64,000 bases of DNA, taken from the NCBI RefSeq assembly GCF_963678635.1, contig NC_087065.1, positions 40,179,430-40,243,429 on the forward strand. The letters are read 5' to 3'. A model generated the notes under the pieces. It was not told the origin of the DNA, did not search any database, and worked only from the letters and a program-made list of their open reading frames with translations. Shown here piece after piece: positions 23,201 to 30,700 of the stretch. The position numbers and the translations under genes are program-made. Every line of letters begins with the position of its first letter. Position 1 is the stretch's first letter. This DNA is from Symsagittifera roscoffensis (Eukaryota; Xenacoelomorpha; Acoela; Convolutidae).

Positions 23201-23879
23201 CAATCGAACAGCAAAAGTGTACAAGGTCACGAAAAACGTGATTGTTTTCTAGTTTCGAAATTGGAGTTTAAATTTCAGATTTCCCAGCGAAATTCAAACT
23301 TAACCTTTTGATCCAGTTGTCTCAAATTTGGTTTAACCTATCAAAAAATGTCATGCATAAATTGTTCTTGAAATTCGTAGAGCCTTGGGGCCATTTATTT
23401 TTTCTTTGAAACTCGAAAGTTGAAGTTTTAAAAAAAAAACAGTCAGTTTTTTTTTCTTTCTTGCTTAAATGATTCTTTTCTAATTGTCTGTGTTATGTTT
23501 CATTTGACTGTTAAACATAGAAAAGCAACCTAGTTATCAGAAAATTAGAGCTTCCTCTTACTAGTAGGAAGCACATAAGTTATAGGCAGAATGTTTATTA
23601 AGCGTCAGTGATCGTAGTAAATCTGTTGTAAAATCAAAACATTTTTTGCTGGTTTCCAAGAACGTATTGCCTGTTTCCATATGTCTTTTGGATATATTTG
23701 CATTGCATATCCAGGAAGGGGTTTAGCGTATTTTTCCATTATGCGTTTAGATGCAGGCGTTTTGCATTGAGTTCAGTGGCATCCGAGAAGCTGCAGCTCT
23801 ATTCAGGCTGATGAAGTCTTTAGATTCTGGATCTGGCAGTGATGCTTCCACAAAGCAGTCCGCAAATGGGAAAAACTAG
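7725..23879 (+). CDS. CNOT11: CCR4-NOT transcription complex subunit 11 (four exons)
   Basis: Join of 7725-8220, 22134-22268, 22342-23009 and 23751-23879, giving about 475 residues (human CNOT11 is about 510). CNOT11 binds CNOT10 and the N-terminal region of the CNOT1 scaffold. The CCR4-NOT complex shortens poly(A) tails in the cytoplasm and represses translation. Recognition rests on the N-terminal helical region ([26 protein letters not shown]) and the highly conserved C-terminal domain, including [12 protein letters not shown]-type text (here [12 protein letters not shown]), [11 protein letters not shown] and [19 protein letters not shown]. All three splice junctions keep phase: G/AG, G/AT and a codon-boundary junction. 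Start: ATG 7725, preceded nine bases upstream by an acceptor-like TTTAATTTCAAG. Intron 1 is 13.9 kb and packed with mobile DNA. The KNL1-like gene follows on the same strand. Confidence 0.93.
8640..9430 (+). repeat. Dispersed repeat family R1 (copy in CNOT11 intron 1)
   Basis: Text such as TTTACCGACTTAGTGACCTAAT, GATTGCGAAAAATGCTAAA and a 3' end of CGACTTAG...TATCGCC plus a GC hairpin recurs near 25790-26190 and, without the hairpin, at 42700-43220 and 47150-48650. All copies are in the same orientation. There is no coding potential; the 108-codon open frame here is Phe/Leu-rich low complexity. It is probably a non-autonomous element of unknown class. Confidence 0.6.
9394..9410 (+). repeat. 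Hairpin GCGAAGCTCAGCTTCGC
   Basis: A near-perfect seven-pair hairpin followed by CTCTGT. Related hairpins in the same orientation are at 18504-18520, 26168-26184 and 28175-28191, each followed by CTGTGT or CTCTGT, after which similarity stops. It behaves like the 3' terminus of a repeat family. Confidence 0.7.
9818..11943 (-). pseudogene. Retroelement RT, unit C with complete C-terminus
   Basis: Starts mid N-terminal extension, runs through motif A (about 11360), motif B and YADD (about 11133-11121), and carries the only full C-terminal region in the array. That region has [18 protein letters not shown] (about 10640), [15 protein letters not shown] (about 10390), the CACGANF...HCAKGGY Cys/His cluster (about 10300-10240), and the closing [10 protein letters not shown]...FRCTGGAAP segment. 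Frames change at a T-run near 11250 and again near 10935, 10480 and 10110. This tail is typical of a retroelement family abundant in corals and lancelets (recalled, not searched). Confidence 0.85.
11944..13371 (-). pseudogene. Retroelement RT, unit B (internal unit)
   Basis: Begins inside the N-terminal extension ([20 protein letters not shown]) and contains the whole RT core: the HGSHGPSG block, [15 protein letters not shown], motif [13 protein letters not shown], motif [15 protein letters not shown] and motif C WYADD (about 12235-12221). It continues some 90 residues past YADD, then at about 11944 switches into the N-terminal extension of unit C ([13 protein letters not shown]). The longest frame is 12879-12259, and a stop follows LIKL just before the YADD region. 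Confidence 0.87.
13372..14700 (-). pseudogene. Retroelement RT, unit A (lacks motif C and C-terminus)
   Basis: N-terminal extension ([14 protein letters not shown] region, then [31 protein letters not shown]), the conserved [13 protein letters not shown] block (about 13980), [15 protein letters not shown] (about 13770) and motif [13 protein letters not shown] (about 13580). The unit stops just after motif B, in [11 protein letters not shown] at about 13372. It is joined directly to the N-terminal extension of unit B, so it lacks the YADD active site. Stops and frameshifts are present, including a shortened C-run in motif B. Confidence 0.85.
14754..14884 (-). pseudogene. PHD finger of the retroelement
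   Basis: C4HC3 zinc finger on the minus strand: CLIC (first Cys codon 14884-14882), CFTC, MHEKC and CHRC (last Cys codon 14756-14754). It continues in the same frame as esterase block V upstream and the RT extension downstream. One TAA interrupts it before the last Cys pair. It shares the C4HC3 plan with the PHD in the PLE at 5380-5526 but not its sequence. Confidence 0.8.
14936..15410 (-). pseudogene. SGNH hydrolase (esterase-like) domain of the retroelement
   Basis: Three of the SGNH blocks are readable on the minus strand, in shifting frames. Block I is VIGTSRT (15373-15362 region, with Thr where most have Asp of GDS). Block III is AGYNDN (about 15269-15250). Block V is DGIHFS at 15008-14991, with the Asp-x-x-His pair. 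A TAA sits between blocks III and V and another ends the domain at about 14935. In CR1-like elements an esterase of this kind is thought to act on lipids or membranes. The role here is unknown and the copy is broken. Confidence 0.7.
15491..16309. other. Intronic sequence, no gene seen
   Basis: AT-rich CNOT11 intron 1 sequence. Around 15540-15660 it is less AT-rich and may be the extreme 5' end of the minus-strand retroelement. Nothing else is recognisable. Confidence 0.5.
16310..16640 (+). repeat. Dispersed repeat family R2 (CNOT11 intron 1)
   Basis: Shares colinear text with 23140-23460 (CNOT11 intron 3) and 26640-26960 (KNL1 intron): TTCGACTTTCGAT or similar, CGAACAGCAxAAG, AAAAACGTGATTG, then CAGATTTCCCA, ATCCAG and a CAAATTTGG-type end. 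A shorter piece (AGATTTCCCAGCG) also lies inside each 1.71 kb tandem unit. There is no coding potential. Confidence 0.6.
17150..18140 (+). repeat. Degenerate ~165 bp tandem repeat field S1
   Basis: The phrase GTTATGGCCCTCGGAAAAGTC and variants recurs near 17258, 17422, 17591, 17758 and 18048, about 165 bases apart. Shared phrases CGAAAACTACC, CTGAGATTTT and GGGAAGCT lie between. Units are strongly diverged. The same family reappears at 38530-39050. The short open frames are not conserved between units, so this is non-coding. Confidence 0.7.
18504..18520 (+). repeat. Hairpin GCGAAGCTCGGCTTAGC
   Basis: Second copy of the terminal-hairpin motif, with one mismatch in the stem. It is preceded by TTGTATCGAAAGTGGT and followed by CTGTGTGT. 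Confidence 0.6.
18600..21360 (+). repeat. Degenerate ~150-165 bp tandem repeat field S2
   Basis: Phrases of the type CTCCTAxTTTGAxTGCTCAAATAC...TTTCCGAGATATGACG recur near 18830, 19390, 19555, 19670, 20550, 20700, 20860 and 21320, with the leading phrase GGGxxCTCTCAG about 45 bases before each. A larger ~760 bp duplication is superimposed: GGATGCCCCCGTCTTTTGC occurs at about 20424 and 21182. No gene is seen. Confidence 0.65.
18850..19290 (+). pseudogene. Fragment of a LINE reverse transcriptase C-terminus
   Basis: One frame reads [19 protein letters not shown] (about 19002-19060), the RLRWFGHV signature near the C-terminus of many LINE ORF2 proteins. Further family-like text ([11 protein letters not shown] and SDQKP) follows in a second frame around 19200-19270. 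A TGATGATGA run at about 19273 could be its 3' terminal microsatellite. It is heavily truncated, with no RT catalytic motifs. Confidence 0.65.
21361..22133. other. End of CNOT11 intron 1; possible hAT-type MITE remnant
   Basis: 21820-22060 contains AATATATACTAATTTTGA, GGGTCGAACCCC and GCGTCCGCCCCCCTAAAT. These words are shared with the MITE family best preserved at 51417-51740. The ends are eroded. The rest is unremarkable AT-rich intron. Confidence 0.5.
22134..22268 (+). CDS. CNOT11: CNOT11 exon 2
   Basis: The acceptor GCCGCAG|AG at 22133/22134 joins phase 1 of exon 1 to form a Glu codon. The donor CTTG|GTAAGA is at 22268/22269. It encodes the low-conservation linker ([14 protein letters not shown] and on), which is Pro/Asn-rich as in other animals. 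The exon is short and was placed by phase and splice consensus more than by similarity. Confidence 0.85.
22342..23009 (+). CDS. CNOT11: CNOT11 exon 3
   Basis: The acceptor CTTTCAG|ATGCC at 22341/22342 forms an Asp codon with exon 2. The donor GTTGAA|GTAAGT is at 23009/23010. It carries IRPPPP-like text (FRIPPPVF), the [11 protein letters not shown] motif and most of the conserved C-terminal domain. No frameshift or stop is present, and the codon choice looks like a normal host gene, in contrast to the surrounding repeats. Confidence 0.95.
23140..23460 (+). repeat. Dispersed repeat family R2 (CNOT11 intron 3)
   Basis: This copy occupies nearly half of the 741-base intron 3. It has the same orientation as the copies in intron 1 and in the KNL1 intron. 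Confidence 0.6.
23751..23879 (+). CDS. CNOT11: CNOT11 exon 4 (terminal)
   Basis: The acceptor TTTAG|ATGCAG at 23750/23751 joins the exon 3 Glu codon at a codon boundary. It encodes [20 protein letters not shown] and a short Ser-rich tail, ending at TAG 23877-23879. The text matches the [20 protein letters not shown] end of vertebrate CNOT11. A competing AG five bases downstream would break the frame, so this acceptor was chosen. Confidence 0.93.
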   Translation: MQAFCIEFSGIREAAALFRLMKSLDSGSGSDASTKQSANGKN

Positions 23880-24341
23880 AACTACATTAGTATTCAGCTC
23901 AAAATTAATATTGTGATTTGTTAATTGAACAGCAATTGCTGTGCAAACTAGCAGTTAGTTGTCAGTCGTTTTCAGGATCGAGGATAGTTTGGGGCTCTGA
24001 ATTGGGAGGCAGTTAGGACCTGTTACCTGCAACACAACAACCTCCCTCCCCCTCCTGGATTTTTTTAGGAATTGAACTTTACTTTGACATTGCCCGATTG
24101 TTTTCAAGTTTGACATTTATAGCAATTATCCAGTTCGGAACACCTTTAATCTTTAGTTTCATAGGACGGTTGAATAACCAATATATATTACTCCTCTTTA
24201 TTTGCTCCTTTCAAGTTGAAAATGCTGTTGTAATTCAATTTGTCCGTTTTTTGCTACTGAATATCAAAATAAGGAAATGTTTTGTTTCAGATATTTTGTT
24301 ACGGGCATTTATAAATCGCGATCTTCGTAGCTCATGTTAAA
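23880..24341 (+). promoter_or_regulatory. Intergenic region CNOT11 to KNL1-like gene
   Basis: 462 bases between the CNOT11 stop and the next start. No canonical AATAAA is seen after the CNOT11 stop. A strong acceptor-like TTTTGTTTCAG ends at 24290 and is followed by ATATTTTGTTACGG. CNOT11 has a similar acceptor-like end (TTTCAAG|ATATTTGTTATGG) just before its own start. These could be 5' UTR splice acceptors or spliced-leader sites. A short upstream ATG at 24334 opens an overlapping uORF out of frame with the main start at 24342. Confidence 0.4.
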
Positions 24342-24703
24342 ATGGGTCGGCGACGTTCAATTTTGAAAGCCAATGCAACCATCACCAATTCGCACGAGAG
24401 TTCTATTTGTGGACTGTTGGATGAAACGACTAGTACAGATGCCGGTGGGAAGAAACGGCGAGTCAGTTTCAATAACAGCATGTATGTTCGTCCGATCGCA
24501 AAGATCGGAGGAGAAGAGCTACTGCAAACCACATCAGAGAATAGGAACCACGAAACAGACTCGGGGCGAGTGCACGACTATGAGTTGCCGACCAGATTCA
24601 AGTCGGCCGAGGAAAATTCTGAGGACTTTGAGACCGAGCGCCAGTTCTTAACTACTCCTGTTCACAGAGCCATCACGGATATCACAGAAGCGTCATCCGT
24701 CGT
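24342..24703 (+). CDS. KNL1: KNL1-like exon 1
   Basis: Encodes residues 1-120 plus two bases: MGRRRSILK at the extreme N-terminus and KKRRVSFNNSMYVRPI at 37-52. The donor is GTCGT|GTAAGT at 24703/24704, a perfect consensus. Without splicing the frame would end in the TAA inside that donor. The ATG at 24342 was chosen because it places SILK and RVSF intact near the N-terminus. Confidence 0.82.
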
Positions 24704-27700
24704 GTAAGTTGCTAAAACAAGCCGATACTAAAATATTCTAAGCAAGCTATGGCAGTTTTTGTTTGTTGAAAAATCTATGACGAGATAGTAGATACAAACT
24801 GAAACTGAAAGGATTTTAGACGTTTTTTATTTCTCATATATTACGTTCTCCGGTTATTGTTAATGAAATGAAAATGAAGTTTTAAGCGTTAGGTTACAAA
24901 TGTGTATGGATCGTTTTCTAGGTGGTTTAAACGAAGAGTCAGGTATATATTATCTTCTGTCATGGTCTATCTGGTTTTCTATTAAGTACGGTTTTACTTA
25001 GTGCAGAAAATTTTGGAAAAGAGCGTTTGGCACCAATATGTTAAGGGGGATCGCGAGCAGAAAAGCTATTTCTTTGCCAAAAGTTCAGGCTTGTTTTCTC
25101 AAAATTTCGCCTGCGCCGCAGAAATGTATGACTAATAGTGTGCTAAATATTTCAAAACGTCCCCCTCCCTCAGGGATTCGAGCTCCTGCCGGCTCAAAGG
25201 GTCCCCCTTTGTACTGTTTTGAGATATCCATTTTTGATGACTGACCCTAAAATTTTTTGTAAAGGCGCCTTGGGCGCCAATATATACTAATTTTGAGGGG
25301 GAGCGCGCGCCAAAAAAATGCAATTTTTGGTCAACATTTTCCAAAAAGTGCCTAAAAAGCCGAACCAGGGTCTTTATAGTGCTTTGAGAAAGCTCAGAAA
25401 ATTAATTTGGTCGACCTAAAAATAAGTAGACAAACTTTTCGAATATTTTTTTTAAAAATCCGCCCCCCCCCCCCTCGAGAAAATCCTAGATCCGCCCTTG
25501 ACCGTGGTAATTAATTTACAAAATAACTTCTGTAAAATTTGCTTCAAACCAAACAACGCATTAAGTTGACTCAAAAGTTTTTTGACATTGATTGCAATTT
25601 TGTTCTCATAATCACCTTAGCTAAGGTTTTTAAGCATTTTTCAATTCAAACATAATTGAATTAATTTAGACGCATTAAAAGATAATTTCTCTTGAATCTG
25701 TATTTTTATTTTGAAGTTATCGTTTAACGTAGTTGGTTTCAGTGTTTTGAATTACTTCTGCAATTTTCATTTTTAGTATCCTTGACTTCGTATAATTTGC
25801 TGTTTTTTCCGCTTAAAAACTTTAATCGGCACTAATGATTTCGGATTATATTTTACCGGCTGATTCGCCTAATTTGGGGATCGATTCAAAGGAAGCATAC
25901 GTTTTTTGTGACAAAAAAATTGTTTTCGTTTCTATTGGAAATTATTTTCATCGGCTCAGTTTCTTCGGTTCAGTAAGCTTCGTCGCCTCAGTTGCTGCCT
26001 GTTAATTATTTTTTGAATTTTCTTTAATTGTTTTCTTTTGTCTTTCAGGACGTCTTTTTCGCAAATGATACTTCATGATTTTTGTAAAGTTTTTTTTTTG
26101 GACTTAGTGTTTTCATTTTTCCTGTCTGCGTGCCTGCACTGCTTTTTTCATGTTGTATCTCAGATGGTGCAAAGCTCTGCTTCGCCTCTGTCTGATTCTC
26201 ACTGAGTCAAAAATGAGTACATAACTCTTTTCTTGAATCGGACAAACTTTCAAGCAAAATAACCCAAAACCTACCTGCAAATAATGATAAATAATGATAA
26301 ATTTTTCGAAATATTCTCCAAGAGCTCGAACAAGAATCACAATTAATTGACTGTGTCTCAAATTTTTACCGGATGATTTAACCTGTTCAAGAAGCAACCC
26401 AAGCGGAAGTAAATTAACCAATTGTTTTTGGAAAACGATTTGTTTGGTAATGTTGAGTTAAAAAATTTGAAAATGAATCTAAATTCAATCGTTTTTTTTT
26501 AAATTTTTATCAGGTCTGTATTGAACAGTTCCTATAAATTAATTATATTTTTATTGTTCTGTTATTAAGGTCATGAACATTTTTCTCCGGATTTTTTTGA
26601 ATTTGTTCATGCGCAAATTTGATTTTTCGCGTTTTGACTTCTGTTTTCTTTTTATGTTCATTTTTTGCAATTTATTGAAAAAAAGACAAACTGGCCTGTC
26701 GAACAGCAGAAGTGAAGGGTACAAAAACTTGATCGACTTCTTGTTTCGAAATTGGATTTTGTTTTTCAGATTTCCCAGCGGATTAAAAAAATTTACCTAT
26801 TGATCCAGTTCTATCAAATTTGGTTAATTTTATTAACAAAGTGTCGATCATAATTTGTTCTTGAAGTTCCAAAGGCCATGTTTTTTTCTTTTAAATTCGA
26901 AAGTTGAAGCTTTTCAAAAGCAAACCTTTTTTTCACTGTGTTCATTGACGTTTTTCAACAGTCTATTGATAGCATATAATAGAATTTTTCCCAACTACTT
27001 TTGATAGCATATAAAAATAGATACTGGTTAAGCTAAGAAGATGATTTGTTTTCGGTTTGCGTAATTAAAAAAGCGGACCTAATATAGTGCTGAGGTTTAA
27101 ATGCAGCGGAAAATGATTTTCGATTATTTTTTTCTAGGCAGTCACTTCTGCACGTTAATTGAAAACCTAAGTTTAGAGGCGCCTGAAAATGGACTAAAAT
27201 TTCTAATGGCTTAGCTTGTGTTTGAAAAATTGTAATTAAGATTTTATTGATTTATAGTGTTTAATAATAATATATATGGCTACAATTCAGAGCTAAATGA
27301 TATAATCAACAAGCTGAGAATATCGATTAGGCTGGTACAATAATTGGCTATTTCATCTAAAAGTATGACATGAGCTCAAAATGAAAAAATATTTTCATCA
27401 AAGTTATGGGGGTTTTAAACTTTTGTTTTTGTCTGATTTATTTGTGGCGTGTATTGAAAAAGCGAGTTTTGTTGGTCAATATTTTCCTAAAAGTTCCCAT
27501 AAAACGCTTTTTGTGGACTGTTTTTTTTTTTTAAATTTTCTGCGGCTTAGAAAATTTGGCCGAAAAAAGGTAATGATTTGGAAGAGCTCAGAGAATCACT
27601 TTGGTCGACTACGAAACAAAGGTCAAGACTTTCGAGTTTTATTTGAAAATCTGCCCCTCCCTCGAAAAAATCCTAGATCCGCGCCTGATTGAACGCCAAC

Positions 27701-30700
27701 AAAAAAAAATATTTTACTTGACAGGCTTATTTTTTATGAAATTTTGTCTTTATTTGGGTTTTTTCCTTTTCGGTAGCAAGTCAACAGTTTTTATGGCTCT
27801 TAATTGTTCTTGGTTCAACTTTTTTTACGCTAGGGAGTAGCTAGTGTTCCTTTTTTTTCTTAGCTAACTCGCAAATAAATTTGTTCGTTAGAACTGATCA
27901 CTTCTGTGCCTTTTTGCTATAATCACCATCTGCAGCATTGGAATATCCATAGCATCTGTTCTCGGCTTTATTTGTGGCTTGTGTTTGTTATGGACTAAGC
28001 ATCCGTGGGTGAGTGGTTAGTGCGTGAGTTTCATAATTTCTAGGTCCCAGTAGGTCGTAGGTTGAGTCCGAGACGTCGCCGATTTTTTTACTAATGAGAG
28101 GCTCATTTTTACTTTTTCGTATTGCTCTGTTTAGAACTCTAGTGCTGCTTTTTGTAGTGTTCTCGCTAGTGTTTGCGAAACGCAGCTTCGCCTCTGTTCT
28201 AAACTTTATTTCAATTTCATTTCAAATGCAAAAAAATAAGCCCTATTAACTACAAAGGCAGCAAAAAATTGTAAACAATTTGAAGTTTAAAAATTTGTTT
28301 TTAAATTTAAGATTTCATAATGAATGAAAACATAACAAAAAAATGAAATTTAAAGTGCTTAAAAGTGATGTTTTTTTTCTGCTTCCTTTTGTTGATAACC
28401 TTTGCTATAAGCAATATTATTGCAACCTGTTTTTAGACTTCTTTGGAATGATGAAATTTAAGAATATCAAACTTGATAAGGTGCTCTATGTATAGATGAT
28501 ATTTACTTGATGCCATGTCTGTAATGACAAGCGTTATTACGATGTGATTATTTTGTATGCAATTTTTTGGTACGTTTTTTGGCTATAGATCTGTTGGCTT
28601 TTTCCTTTTTTTCAATCAGTTTTCAGTTATATTATTTGAGATGGATTCAACTCTTACTTGAAGTTTTCAAAAGATCAAAACCTACTTCACAAGTTCTTTT
28701 ATTTGAAAATGAAAAAAAAAATCGTTTTTTTTTAAATTAGTTTTGTCGTTTCAAATGGTTTCACAAAAATAATTTATAATCTGGCTCAAAAAAATTGAAT
28801 TTATGTGCCGAATGATCATATATAAATTTTGAAGCAGGTTGCTGAGTTCATGAGCTTTTGCGCTTTTTTAAAACTTAATTTCGTTTATTTTTGTAAACAA
28901 TTGCATGCTTTTGATAGTTTTTTCATTGCTTTCTAGCCTACATTTCTAGCCATTTTAACTGTGTACAAAGATTTAGGCAGCTTGGAGTGTTATCAAATCA
29001 GAAAAAAGTTCAAAAATTGTTGAATTTAGCTTACTCATAATTTGGATAAGTTTATTATTTTGCAATGTCATTTTTAGTTGTTTTCGTTATTTTTAATACA
29101 GGTTCATTTTTTTTCTCATTTCTTTCCGTTAGTTTTTATATTTGATAGTCGAATGCTACATCTAATTAATCCTCTGTATTTTTTTGAAATGTTTGTTTTT
29201 GTTCATTTATTTTGTTTTCAAGTCCTTTCGCTTTGGCGCTCATTTTTTTGGTTTAGTGCGTTGTGATTTTTTAATTTTCTCAACGATTTTGGTTCAATTG
29301 TATTTTTAAAATTGTTTGTGTGCTCCATTTTTTCCACTAGCGTGAGCAAGTGACTTGTAATCGGGAACTAGACTTTTCTCCCGTTTTTTACACTTTTTGA
29401 ATTGCTCACAGAGTGACATGCTCATCAGTTCTAATAAAACTACTTTTAACTTCTCTTGGAGTGGTAAATAATGTTTGATAAAATGTTGATTTTTTTCGGA
29501 TTTGTGTTTTTCAGCCTAATTTCTTTCGGCTGATTTTCCTTTTTTTTCAAATGCAATTTAAATACAGTATTTCAAGTGGCTTTTTAAAAACTGTTTTTTT
29601 TTTACTTTTTGATTCAAGCAGTTTTTACTATAATTGAAAGTTGTTTTGTAGTTTGTAAATTTTCCTACTCTGATTCTCATAATTTTATATATTTTTTCTA
29701 TTGAACGGGTTCAGCGTATTTTATATCGGCTTAATCATTTTATGTCGTGCAGTTTCAAGTGCGAATCGTCCTTAATGCTCCTGTCTGTTGCAGGGCTGAT
29801 ATGTCAAACAAAATTTTGCTTTAAGAATTTTTATAGCCTGAATTTTTATGCCCTTAGTTTCGTTTCTGCCGAAAAAAAAATTGGTCGAATCTTTTTAAGC
29901 CGAAAACGAAACTGTATAAACGGAATAAACAAAATTGTAGACAAAAAAATTCAAGCTACAAAACATTTTACAGCAAAAATTTTAATGATCCATCACCCCT
30001 GTACAGGCCAAAGGCCTTTTTTTTTATAGGAACAGGCAAAAGGCATCTATGTAAATTTTCAAAACAAAATTTTACGATCCATCCCTCCTGAAACAGGCGA
30101 AAGCATTAAAATGAATTTGCCCTTAAAATTGCACATCATAAGTTGACCAGCAATTAAAAAAGCTAATTTTCAAGAAAGGTTGAAAAACTAACTTGAAAAA
30201 AGTATCAAAAAACTATCTACAAAAAATTCAAAGCTTTGTCTCGAACAATGTTCATAAACAGCCGTATCCAGAATTGAGAAATGATGACCGAGCGTCAAAG
30301 AAGACGAAAAAACTTGGGTCGAATCTCTTTAAGCCGAAAATTTGTCGTAGCTCTTCCTATAAATTTTTGTCTAGATTTAGATTTTTTTCATTATTCTGTG
30401 CAACTTTTTAGATTTCCCAGCGTAATGTAAATTTATCTTTCAATCCAGTTTATTCAAAAAGGGCTAGTTTCAATCGAAAAAAGGACTGTGCTGATTCAAA
30501 CTATCCGGTCAAAACTCAAAAAACTTGAAGTTCAAAACGCTTTTTTCTCAAATTGCGGTGATTTTAGAAAAAAAATGAGAAGGCAAAACTAGCTTAGAGT
30601 CTTAGCAGAATTGTTATGGTTTGTTTGTTTTGGAATAGAGGCCCAAAGTTCGATCATTTTTGGTTTTATAAGTCATTCAGAAATTTCGTTAAAACTAACG

